This document shows positions 7,721 to 16,200 of a stretch of DNA of 52,234 bases, one piece after another (position 1 is the first letter of the stretch; every line of letters starts with the position of its first letter). The notes under the pieces are model-generated. The model was not told the DNA's origin and searched no databases. It saw only the letters and a program-made list of their open reading frames with translations. The stretch is from the NCBI RefSeq assembly GCF_014648655.1, contig NZ_BMRN01000045.1, forward strand, positions 1-52,234. The letters are read 5' to 3'. The position numbers were made by a program, and so were the translations under genes. This DNA is from Streptomyces atratus. GTDB taxonomy: Bacteria; Actinomycetota; Actinomycetes; Streptomycetales; Streptomycetaceae.

Positions 7721-7999
7721 GTGTCTGGCCGGACGCAGGCTCTCGCTTGCCCCGAGCGAACCTGTGTGGGATGCCGGGAGCGGGCGGCAAAGAGCGAGCT
7801 GCTGCGCATCGTCGCGGACGGGGATGCATGCGTCCCTGATCCTCGCGGTACGCTGCCCGGCCGGGGTGCATATGTACACCCCGTCTCTGTCTGTCTGGAC
7901 CTGGCGGTTCGCCGCCGGGCATTCCCCCGGGCCTTCAAGGCCAAGGGGCCGTTCGACCCCGCCGCAGTGCAGCGGTTCGTCGAGCGGGCGACACCGTAA
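7721..7999 (+). CDS. ylxR: YlxR family RNA-binding/nucleoid-associated protein
   Basis: 92 residues. The YlxR (DUF448) signature is present: RTCVGCRERAAKSELLRIV near the N-terminus and GRGAYVHP in the middle, followed by a basic helix (LAVRRRAFPRAFK) suited to RNA binding. YlxR is encoded between nusA and infB in many bacteria and is proposed to bind RNA or act as a nucleoid-associated regulator. GTG at 7721 has a strong ribosome site GGGAGGT ten bases upstream; a TAGACT hexamer (7710-7715) overlapping that site could also serve as a -10 box. infB follows after 147 bases, which hold a chain of micro-ORFs. Confidence 0.9.
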   Translation: MSGRTQALACPERTCVGCRERAAKSELLRIVADGDACVPDPRGTLPGRGAYVHPVSVCLDLAVRRRAFPRAFKAKGPFDPAAVQRFVERATP

Positions 8000-8065
8000 G
8001 AAATGAACGGCACGGGACCCCGTGCGGTCAGGTACCTCGCGAGTTGGAAGTAGGTCGAGATTGCG

Positions 8066-8108
8066 ATGAGCACTCGATGAGTACGCGATGAGTACGCCCA
8101 TGAAGTAG
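8066..8108 (+). other. Chain of three overlapping micro-ORFs in the infB leader
   Basis: Three minimal reading frames follow each other, each beginning with the ATGA that ends the previous one: 8066-8080 (MSTR, stop), 8077-8091 (MSTR, stop) and 8088-8108 (MSTPMK, stop). The DNA is an imperfect 11-base direct repeat built on CGATGAGTACG. They end 38 bases before the infB GTG. Translation is not shown; the exact in-frame overlap of all three is the evidence that they may be read. Confidence 0.4.
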
Positions 8109-8146
8109 CGACGGTCCGGCGGTAACCCGGACCTAAAAGGAGCGAA

Positions 8147-11100
8147 GTGGCTAAGGTCCGGGTATACGAACTCGCCAAGGAGTTCGGCGTCGAGAGCAAG
8201 GTCGTCATGGCCAAGCTCCAAGAACTCGGTGAATTCGTCCGTTCGGCGTCCTCGACGATCGAGGCGCCGGTTGTACGCAAGTTGACTGACGCACTGCAGG
8301 GTCCCGGCGGCAACGCCGGCAAGTCCGCTGCAAAGCCTGGCGCGCCCCGCAAGGCGACGCCCGCAAAGCCCGCAGCGCCCTCCCCGGCCGCTGCGGCACG
8401 TCCCGCTGCCCCGAAGCCCGGCGCCCCGGCCCCCAAGCCGGCCGCAGCCGAGGCCCCCAGCAGCACCCCTTCCGCTGCCGCGCCTTCCGCGCCGTCGGCG
8501 GGCCCGCGTCCGGGTCCCAAGCCCGCGCCGAAGCCCGCTCCGGTCACCCCGGTGCCCGCAGCAGAGTTCTCCGCTCCGGCCCCGGCCCAGCCGGCCGCGC
8601 CGCAGCAGGCCCCGCGTCCCGCGGGTGCCACCCCCGGGCCCCGTCCTGCCGGTGGCCATGCCCGTCCGGCTCCGGCCGGCGGTCAGCGTGACGGCGGCCG
8701 TGGTGGCGAGCGCGACGGTGGCCGTGGCGGCGACCGTCCGGCCCGTCCCGCAGGCCAGGGCGCCCCGCGCCCCGGCGGCGCCCGTCCGGCGGGTCCCCGT
8801 CCGGGCAACAACCCCTTCACCTCCGGCGGCTCGACGGGCATGGCCCGTCCGCAGGCGCCCCGTCCCGGCGGCGCACCGCGTCCCGGTGGCGGTCAGGAGC
8901 GTCCCGGCGCCCCGCGTCCGCAGGGCGGCCCCGGTGGCGCCCCGCGTCCGCAGGGCCAGGGCGGTGCCCGTCCGACTCCGGGCGGCATGCCTCGTCCGCA
9001 GGCTCCGCGTCCGGGCGGTGCGCCCGGTGGTAATCGTCCGAACCCGGGCATGATGCCGCAGCGTCCCGCTGCGGGCCCGCGTCCCGGTGGTGGCCCCGGC
9101 GGTGGCCGTGGTCCCGGTGGCGGCGCAGGCCGTCCCGGCGGCGGTGCAGGTCGTCCCGGCGGCGGCTTCGCCGGTCGTCCGGCCGGTCCCGGTGGCGGTG
9201 GCGGCGGTTTCGCCGGTCGTCCCGGTGGCGGCGGTGGCGGTGGCGGCGCAGGCCGTCCCGGTGGTGGTGGCGGCGGCTTCGGCGGTCGTCCCGGCTTCGG
9301 TGGACGTCCCGGCGGCCCCGGTGGCCGTGGTGGCACACAGGGTGCGTTCGGCCGTCCCGGCGGTCCTGCGCGTCGTGGTCGCAAGTCGAAGCGGCAGAGG
9401 CGCCAGGAGTACGAGGCCATGCAGGCCCCGTCGGTGGGCGGCGTCATGCTGCCTCGCGGCAACGGACAGTCCGTCCGTCTGTCGCGCGGTGCCTCCCTCA
9501 CCGACTTCGCGGAGAAGATCAACGCCAACCCGGCGTCGCTCGTCGCCGTGATGATGAACCTCGGCGAGATGGTCACGGCGACGCAGTCGGTCTCCGACGA
9601 GACGCTGAAGCTGCTCGCCGAAGAGATGAACTACGTCCTGGAGATCGTCAGCCCGGAGGAGGAGGACCGCGAGCTGCTCGAGTCCTTCGACATCGAGTTC
9701 GGCGAGGACGAGGGCGGCGAAGAGGCTCTGGTCTCCCGTCCGCCGGTCGTGACCGTCATGGGTCACGTCGACCACGGTAAGACCCGACTTCTGGACGCGA
9801 TCCGCAAGACGAACGTCGTTGCGGGCGAGGCCGGCGGTATCACGCAGCACATCGGTGCGTACCAGGTCTCCTCCGAGGTCAACGGCGAGGACCGCCGGAT
9901 CACCTTCATCGACACCCCGGGTCACGAGGCGTTCACCGCCATGCGTGCCCGTGGTGCGAAGTCGACCGACATCGCGATCCTCGTGGTGGCGGCGAACGAC
10001 GGTGTGATGCCCCAGACGATCGAGGCGCTGAACCACGCCAAGGCGGCCGACGTGCCGATCGTGGTCGCGGTCAACAAGATCGACGTCGAGGGTGCCGACC
10101 CGACCAAGGTGCGCGGTCAGCTCACCGAGTTCGGTCTGGTGGCCGAGGAGTACGGCGGCGACACGATGTTCGTCGACATCTCCGCCAAGCAGGGTCTGCA
10201 CATCGACCAGCTGCTGGAGGCCGTGGTCCTGACCGCGGACGCCTCGCTCGACCTGCGGGCCAACCCGGAGCAGGACGCGCAGGGTATTGCGATCGAGTCC
10301 CACCTCGACCGCGGCCGCGGTGCCGTTTCGACCGTCCTGGTCCAGCGAGGCACCCTGCGCATCGGTGACACGATGGTGGTCGGCGACGCGTACGGCCGAG
10401 TCCGCGCGATGCTCGACGACAACGGCAACAACGTCGAGGAAGCGGGTCCGTCGACCCCCGTCCTCGTCCTCGGTCTCACCAACGTCCCGGGTGCCGGCGA
10501 CAACTTCCTGGTGGTCGACGAGGACCGTACGGCCCGTCAGATCGCCGAGAAGCGTGCCGCCCGTGAGCGCAACGCCAACTTCGCCCGCAAGGGTGTCCGG
10601 TTCTCCCTGGAGAACCTGGACGAGGCGCTCAAGGCCGGTCTGGTCCAGGAACTCAACCTCATCATCAAGGGCGACGCGTCCGGTTCGGTGGAGGCTCTCG
10701 AGTCCTCGCTGCTCCAGCTCGACGTCGGTGACGAGGTCGACATCCGGGTCCTGCACCGCGGTGTGGGTGCGGTCACCGAGTCGGACATCGACCTGGCGAC
10801 CGGATCCGACGCCATCGTGATCGGCTTCAATGTGCGCGCCGCAGGGCGTGCGCAGCAGATGGCCGAGCGCGAAGGCGTGGACGTCCGGTACTACTCGGTC
10901 ATCTACCAGGCGATCGAAGAGATCGAAGCGGCCCTCAAGGGCATGCTCAAGCCGGAGTACGAAGAGGTCGAGCTCGGTACGGCGGAGATCCGCGAGATCT
11001 TCCGTTCGTCCAAGCTGGGCAACATCGCCGGTGTGCTGGTCCGGTCCGGCGAGGTCAAGCGCAACACCAAGGCGCGCCTGCTGCGCGATGGCAAGGTCAT

Positions 11101-11260
11101 CGCGGAGAACCTCAACATCTCCGGTCTGCGCCGCTTCAAGGACGACGTCACCGAGATCCGCGAAGGCTTCGAGGGCGGTATCAACCTCGGAAACTTCAAC
11201 GACATCAAGATCGACGACGTCATCGCGACGTACGAGATGCGCGAGAAGCCGCGAGGCTGA
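8147..11260 (+). CDS. infB: Translation initiation factor IF-2
   Basis: 1037 residues, the long Streptomyces form. IF-2 is the GTPase that brings fMet-tRNA to the 30S subunit and promotes subunit joining. Order: IF2N domain (1-55, VRVYELAKEFGVESKVVMAKL), a very long low-complexity linker rich in Pro, Ala, Gly and Arg (about 57-415), a second IF2N-type domain (about 430-520), the G domain with G1 GHVDHGKT (539-546), G3 DTPGH (589-593) and G4 NKID (643-646), then the beta-barrel and C-terminal domains III/IV that bind the initiator tRNA. GTG start at 8147 with AAAAGGA 10 bases upstream. The linker DNA (8560-9400) is strongly repetitive GGCGGT/CGTCCC-type sequence. A hairpin follows the stop. 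Confidence 0.97.
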   Translation: MAKVRVYELAKEFGVESKVVMAKLQELGEFVRSASSTIEAPVVRKLTDALQGPGGNAGKSAAKPGAPRKATPAKPAAPSPAAAARPAAPKPGAPAPKPAAAEAPSSTPSAAAPSAPSAGPRPGPKPAPKPAPVTPVPAAEFSAPAPAQPAAPQQAPRPAGATPGPRPAGGHARPAPAGGQRDGGRGGERDGGRGGDRPARPAGQGAPRPGGARPAGPRPGNNPFTSGGSTGMARPQAPRPGGAPRPGGGQERPGAPRPQGGPGGAPRPQGQGGARPTPGGMPRPQAPRPGGAPGGNRPNPGMMPQRPAAGPRPGGGPGGGRGPGGGAGRPGGGAGRPGGGFAGRPAGPGGGGGGFAGRPGGGGGGGGAGRPGGGGGGFGGRPGFGGRPGGPGGRGGTQGAFGRPGGPARRGRKSKRQRRQEYEAMQAPSVGGVMLPRGNGQSVRLSRGASLTDFAEKINANPASLVAVMMNLGEMVTATQSVSDETLKLLAEEMNYVLEIVSPEEEDRELLESFDIEFGEDEGGEEALVSRPPVVTVMGHVDHGKTRLLDAIRKTNVVAGEAGGITQHIGAYQVSSEVNGEDRRITFIDTPGHEAFTAMRARGAKSTDIAILVVAANDGVMPQTIEALNHAKAADVPIVVAVNKIDVEGADPTKVRGQLTEFGLVAEEYGGDTMFVDISAKQGLHIDQLLEAVVLTADASLDLRANPEQDAQGIAIESHLDRGRGAVSTVLVQRGTLRIGDTMVVGDAYGRVRAMLDDNGNNVEEAGPSTPVLVLGLTNVPGAGDNFLVVDEDRTARQIAEKRAARERNANFARKGVRFSLENLDEALKAGLVQELNLIIKGDASGSVEALESSLLQLDVGDEVDIRVLHRGVGAVTESDIDLATGSDAIVIGFNVRAAGRAQQMAEREGVDVRYYSVIYQAIEEIEAALKGMLKPEYEEVELGTAEIREIFRSSKLGNIAGVLVRSGEVKRNTKARLLRDGKVIAENLNISGLRRFKDDVTEIREGFEGGINLGNFNDIKIDDVIATYEMREKPRG

Positions 11261-11276
11261 CCCGTACCTCAACAGT

Positions 11277-11317
11277 CGGGGCCGGTCGACGGGTCATATT
11301 TCCGTCGATCGGCCCCG
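11277..11317 (+). terminator. Terminator after infB
   Basis: 16-bp stem (11277-11292 with 11302-11317) with a single G-U pair and a nine-base AT-rich loop, 16 bases after the infB stop. Confidence 0.75.
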
Positions 11318-11342
11318 GCCGTTCCGTGTACGGTTCTTGTGT

Positions 11343-11363
11343 CCCTGCCAAGCGCTGGCAGGG
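11343..11363. promoter_or_regulatory. Inverted repeat upstream of the DUF503 gene
   Basis: Arms CCCTGCCA (11343-11350) and TGGCAGGG (11356-11363) around a five-base centre, 35 bases before the DUF503 start. It could be an operator or a leader hairpin. Confidence 0.35.
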
Positions 11364-11397
11364 CACGAACCCGAACCGGCGGGACATCCGGACATAC

Positions 11398-11694
11398 ATG
11401 TATGTGGGGACACTGTCCTTCGATCTGCTTCTCGGCGACGTACGGTCGTTGAAGGAGAAGCGCTCCATCGTCCGTCCGATCGTCGCCGAACTCCAGCGCA
11501 AATACGCGGTGAGTGCGGCGGAGGTGGGCGGTCAGGATCTCCATCGCAGGGCCGAGATCGGCCTCGCCGTGGTCTCCGGGGACACCGGACACCTCACAGA
11601 CGTACTCGACCGGTGCGAGCGGCTGATCGCCGGCCGGCCCGAGGTGGAGCTGTTGTCCGTACGACGACGGCTGCACAGCGACGAAGACGATTGA
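11398..11694 (+). CDS. DUF503 (YlxP-like) protein
   Basis: 98 residues, matching the DUF503 family encoded between infB and rbfA in Gram-positive bacteria. It begins MYVGTLSFDLLLGDVRSLKEKRS, the conserved opening strand and 'SLKEKR' helix; the middle shows QDLHRRAEIGLAVVSGD, also typical. The fold is a small alpha/beta ferredoxin-like domain; the function is unknown, with a role around ribosome assembly suggested only by position. ATG at 11398 is chosen because family members start just here; upstream in-frame starts would add unrelated sequence. The stop lies 25 bases before rbfA, so the two are probably co-transcribed. Confidence 0.88.
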   Translation: MYVGTLSFDLLLGDVRSLKEKRSIVRPIVAELQRKYAVSAAEVGGQDLHRRAEIGLAVVSGDTGHLTDVLDRCERLIAGRPEVELLSVRRRLHSDEDD

Positions 11695-11719
11695 GCAAGG
11701 CAAAGAAGGAGACGGACCA

Positions 11720-12172
11720 GTGGCCGACAACGCGCGGGCGAAAAAGCTGGCGGACCTCATCCAGGAGGTGGTCGCCGAGAAACTGCAGCGCGGTATCAAG
11801 GACCCGCGTCTGGGTACGCACGTGACCATCACGGACACCCGGGTCACCGGTGACCTGCGGGAGGCCACGGTCTTCTACACGGTCTACGGCGACGACGAGG
11901 AGCGGGCGAGCGCGGCGGCCGGCCTGGAGAGCGCCAAGGGCATCCTGCGTTCGGCGGTCGGAGCGGCGGCGGGGACGAAGTTCACCCCCACGCTGGCCTT
12001 CGTGGCCGACGCCCTCCCGGGGAACGCCAAGGCGATCGAGGACCTCCTCGACCGGGCACGGGCCTCGGACGCACGGGTGCGCGAGGCGTCCTCGGGCGCC
12101 ACGTACGCCGGTGGCGCGGACCCGTACCGCAAGGCGGAGGACGAGAACGACGAGGACACCGCCTCCGAATGA
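11720..12172 (+). CDS. rbfA: 30S ribosome-binding factor RbfA
   Basis: 150 residues. RbfA binds the 30S subunit near helix 1 of 16S rRNA and is needed for late maturation and cold adaptation. The KH-like core is visible: NARAKKLADLIQEVVAEKLQRGIKDPRLGTH at the N-terminus, then VTITDTRVTGDLREATVFYTV and a helix ending in LRSAVGAAAG, followed by TPTLAFVADALPGNAKAIEDLLDRA. The last 35 residues are an acidic, disordered tail. GTG start at 11720 preceded by AAGGAGA. The stop codon overlaps the truB start by four bases (ATGA), so translation of the two is probably coupled. Confidence 0.95.
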   Translation: MADNARAKKLADLIQEVVAEKLQRGIKDPRLGTHVTITDTRVTGDLREATVFYTVYGDDEERASAAAGLESAKGILRSAVGAAAGTKFTPTLAFVADALPGNAKAIEDLLDRARASDARVREASSGATYAGGADPYRKAEDENDEDTASE

Positions 12173-13068
12173 CATCGCAGAACAAGACGCCGGACGGTTT
12201 GATCATTGTCGACAAGCCGTCCGGCTTCACTTCGCACGACGTCGTCGCCAAGATGCGCGGCATCGCCCGGACCCGCCGCGTCGGCCATGCCGGCACGCTG
12301 GATCCGATGGCGACGGGCGTTCTCGTGCTCGGTGTGGAGAAGGCCACCAAGCTGCTGGGCCATCTCGCGCTGACCGAGAAGGAGTACCTCGGCACGATCC
12401 GGCTCGGCCAGAACACCATCACGGACGACGCGGAGGGCGAGATCACCTCGTCCACCGATGCGTCCGGTGTGACGCGTGAGGGCATCGACGCCGGGGTGGC
12501 GGCCCTGACCGGACCGATCATGCAGGTGCCGTCCAAGGTCAGCGCCATCAAGATCGACGGTAAGCGGTCCTACGCACGGGTGCGCGGCGGCGAGGAGTTC
12601 GAGATCCCGGCCCGGCCGGTGACGATCTCGTCCTTCAACGTCTACGACGTCCGCGAGGCGGTCGCCGAGGACGGGACGCCGGTCGTCGACCTGGTCATTT
12701 CCGTCGTCTGCTCCTCGGGTACGTACATCCGCGCGATCGCCCGCGACCTCGGCGCCGGGCTCGGCGTCGGCGGGCATCTGACCGCGCTCCGGCGCACCAG
12801 GGTCGGGCCGTACGGCCTCGATATGGCGCGGACGCTCGACCAGCACCAGCAGGAGCTCACCGTGATGCCGGTGGCCGAGGCCGCCGCCTCGGCGTTCCCC
12901 CGCTGGGACGTGGACGAGAAGCGCGCCAAACTGCTGCTGCACGGGGTGCGGCTGGACATGCCGGCCTTCCCGCCGGGACCGGTCGGGGTCTTCGGGCCCG
13001 ACGGGCGGTTCCTGGTACTCGTCGAGGAACAGAAGGGCAAGGCCAAGAGCCTCGCCGTCTTCGCCTGA
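12169..13068 (+). CDS. truB: tRNA pseudouridine(55) synthase TruB
   Basis: 299 residues, normal for TruB. It makes pseudouridine 55 in the T-loop of tRNAs. Motif I (DGLIIVDKPSGFTSHDVV) and motif II VGHAGTLDPMATG with the catalytic Asp45 are intact; YLGTIRLGQNTITDD, SAIKIDGKRSYARVRGG and the SGTYIRAIARDLG motif follow in the usual order. The C-terminal PUA-like part (about 225-299) completes the protein. The ATG at 12169 overlaps the rbfA stop. A strong hairpin follows 25 bases after the stop and ends the infB-to-truB block. Confidence 0.96.
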   Translation: MTSQNKTPDGLIIVDKPSGFTSHDVVAKMRGIARTRRVGHAGTLDPMATGVLVLGVEKATKLLGHLALTEKEYLGTIRLGQNTITDDAEGEITSSTDASGVTREGIDAGVAALTGPIMQVPSKVSAIKIDGKRSYARVRGGEEFEIPARPVTISSFNVYDVREAVAEDGTPVVDLVISVVCSSGTYIRAIARDLGAGLGVGGHLTALRRTRVGPYGLDMARTLDQHQQELTVMPVAEAAASAFPRWDVDEKRAKLLLHGVRLDMPAFPPGPVGVFGPDGRFLVLVEEQKGKAKSLAVFA

Positions 13069-13093
13069 CCGGCGACCCGGGTCCTGGGACCCC

Positions 13094-13132
13094 ATCGTGG
13101 AGCGGGCAGGGCCCCTGTGCCCGCTCCACGAT
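13094..13132 (+). terminator. Terminator after truB
   Basis: Perfect 15-bp stem (13094-13108 with 13118-13132), nine-base loop, 25 bases after the truB stop. Confidence 0.85.
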
Positions 13133-13258
13133 CCCCCAACGATTTCTGTCCACCGGACGCCATCAATTCACCCCAACGAGCAGGCGCTCGGAGTGAATCG
13201 GGGGTGCATTCGGGGGCGCTTTTACTCCGAGTGGTATTCGTGCCGATCACCGTCGGCC

Positions 13259-13264
13259 TAACGT
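13259..13264 (+). promoter_or_regulatory. -10 box of a leaderless promoter
   Basis: TAACGT ends six bases before the ATG at 13271, the spacing of a leaderless actinobacterial transcript. The 13133-13258 stretch before it is noticeably less GC-rich than its surroundings. Confidence 0.5.
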
Positions 13265-13270
13265 CGGACC

Positions 13271-16200
13271 ATGGGAAGCGGGGACCGGGCAGCGCTGGTA
13301 CGTATCTGCGATTCGGCCGGCCGGCCGCGGGGGACCGGATTCGTCGCCGACGACCGGGGCACGGTGGTGACCAGCCACGAAGCGGTCGACGGTCCCGCCC
13401 GGCTCGTCCTGTACGGAACGGACGGTCGCAGCTGCCCCGTCGAGGCCGCCGATGTCACCGCGCTGCCCGAACTGGACCTCGCCCTGCTGCGTACCTCGGG
13501 GCCCTCCACGCTCGGCGTGGAGCCGACACCGATCGCCTTACGGGACCGGATCGGCGCCGGTACGTACGTGACGATCGCCGCCCACGGCTGGCGTGAGGCG
13601 CGGGTGTTCGGCACCGCTCCGGTGACGTACACCACGAACGGCCGCTGCCATCGGATCGGCGCAGCATTGGAGCTGGCGCTCGGTACGGACGGAAGGGACG
13701 CGCTGCGGCTCGGCGGTGCGGCCGTGGGAGGGCCCGTCCTCGATCCGGAGAGCGGCGCGGTCATCGCCGTGCTGGGCACCGAACTGCGCGCCGGGCGTCC
13801 CGCCGCAGGGTTCGCCGTGCCGCTCAGCGGCGCGGGCACCGACGGTCCGCTGGGCGAGCTGCTGCGGCGCAACGCGACGAGCGTTCCCGGATACGGACGC
13901 GACCTGAATCTCGCGGGCGCCCTGCACCTCACCGCGACATCACTCGGCTCGGCGGGCGGGCCGGCCGGCTGTTCCGATCCGGTCGAACGCCCGGACGTCA
14001 TCGCGGAGTTCAGCGCCTTCTCGGACCCCGGCCACCTCTCGTCCGCACCGCACGGCCCCGTCGTGGTCCTCGGTCTCGTGGGAGCGCCGGGCACCGGCCG
14101 CACCACCGAACTGGCCGCACTCGCCGCCCGCCGGGCCCGCGGCGCCGTACCCGCACCCACCCTCTGGCTGCGCGGCGCCGATCTGCTGGCCGACGACGAC
14201 TCGGTCGCCGACGCGATCGCCCGTACACTCCGGCGGGCCGGGCGGATCGTCACCGCCGCCGGAGCGAGGGGCGACATGGCGAGCGCCACCCCCGAGCGGG
14301 TGGCCGGGCTGGCCGAAGAGTCCGGGAGCCCGCTGCTCGTCCTGCTGGACGGCCCCGAGGAGATGCCTCCCGTACTGGCCCACGGGCTGGCCCGGTGGAC
14401 CGCGGGCACCGTCGACTGGCTGCGGGAGTGCGGGGCGCGGCTCGTGGTCGCGTGCACGCCCGAGCACTGGGAGACGGCCGGTGCGCTCTGCCCGCCCGGT
14501 GCCCTGCACCGTCCCGTCAGGCCTGCGAGGCGGCTGCCGTCCGCGGTCCGCCTCGGCGACCTCACCGCGATTCAGGCCGAACAGGCCCGGGAGCGGTACG
14601 CCATCCCGTCCGATGCGCTCGCCCCCGGCCACGGTCGGCACCCGCTCACTCTGAGTCTTCTCGCGCAGGTGCGCGAGGCGCTGCCCGGGGACGTCGTCGG
14701 GCAGCCGGACGCGGAGGACGTCTTCGGCGCCCACCTGGACCTGATGTGCCTGCGCATCGCAGTCCGCATCGCAGCCGTATCGGGCCCGTCGCCCGGCGGC
14801 ACCGCGGTCCGCCGGCTGGCCGCGCAGGTGGCGGGGCAGGTCCACGAAGCGGCGCGGCGCTGTCTGGGTCCCGGACAGGGGGAGCTGGACCGGGCGGTGT
14901 TCGAGGAGGTGTTCCCCTGGCGCACGGGCTGGGCGTCGGCGGTCCTCACCGAGGGGCTGCTGGTCCCGGCGGGAGCGGGCTACCGCTTCGCGCACGAGGA
15001 GCTGGGGGACTGGGTGCAGGGCGCCCACCTGGACCTGGACGCGGCGCTGCACGCGCTGGTCCACCGGTGGCATGCGGAGGAGGGACCGGGAGCGGGGGCG
15101 GCGGAGCTGCGCGTTCCGCAGCCGAGGAGGCCGCGTACCGGGCACAGCCGGGCGCCCGTGCCGGAAGCGTCGACGGAGGCCGCGGTGACGACGGGGCCGC
15201 GCACCCTGCCCGTACCGCGCCATCGGATCGGCCCGGTGATCCAGGCCCTGCTGCTCCTGGGCCGCCGCCAGGGCCCTGCCGCGCTGGCGCACCGGCTGGC
15301 CGATCTGATCGAGGCCCTGGACCGGATGCCACCGGGGCCGGGGGCGTCCGGTCAGACCGCCCATGACGCGCGCTGGTGGGCGGTGCACCTGCTCTCGGAG
15401 ACCCTGCTCCGGGTGCCCGATGCCCGGCCTCATCTCGGGGTGTTGCGGCTGCTTGCCGGCCGTATCGTCCGGCGTGCGGCCGCGGGTGGGCCGGGGAGCC
15501 GGGGGGCGGGGGTGTACGCCGAGTTCGGGCCGTGGTTCTGGCGGCGGCTGAGGCTGCCCGAAGCGGACCGGATCGATCTGTTCCGGCGTCTCGTCCCCGT
15601 CGACGGCCCGCGCCGTGCCGACCCCCGTGGTGACGGCGACCGCACCTGCGACCCGTACCCCGACGGCGACAGCGGCGAGCGGTTTCTGGATGCCGTCGCG
15701 CGGCGGCTCGTCGCGCAGCCCCGGACGATGCAGCCGCTGCTCTGCGGCTGGTTCACCGACGAGCGCCCCCTCCCTGGTGATGAGGGCGTCACGATCCGCC
15801 CGACCGTGGCCGCCGCCGCTCAGGCGCTGCTCTACGCCCGTCGGGACCTGGCCGTCGACGATCTGACCGACGCACTCGTCTCGACCGCCCACCCCCGGGC
15901 CGAGGAGCTGCTCGCCGCGCTGGCCGAGGACGAGCCCTCCGCGCTCTGCCGGGCCGTCGACAGATGGGCCCGTGACGAGGACCGGCCCGCCCGCCGGACC
16001 GCCGCAGCCTCGTACGCACTGGTCACCGCGGCGCACGTCACCCTCGACGCCGACCGCGAGCTGCTGCGCCGAGCCGCCCGCGCCCTGCTGGCCCGCCAGG
16101 CCGACGCCTCCCTGCACGGGGCCGCGCTCACCCTCCTCGTACAGGATCCGCAGACCAGGGACCGCTACCTCCCGCAGGCTCTGCGGGCCTTCGTCGCGGG

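Noticed and set aside
9080..9330. Independent gene in the Gly-rich stretch of infB
   Set aside because: Simple GGCGGT repeats open several frames at once; only the infB frame continues into conserved domains on both sides.
7715..11272. A 1185-codon open frame on the minus strand opposite infB
   Set aside because: It mirrors infB codons and gives Thr/Gly/Arg low-complexity protein with no domains; GC-rich third positions keep antisense frames open.
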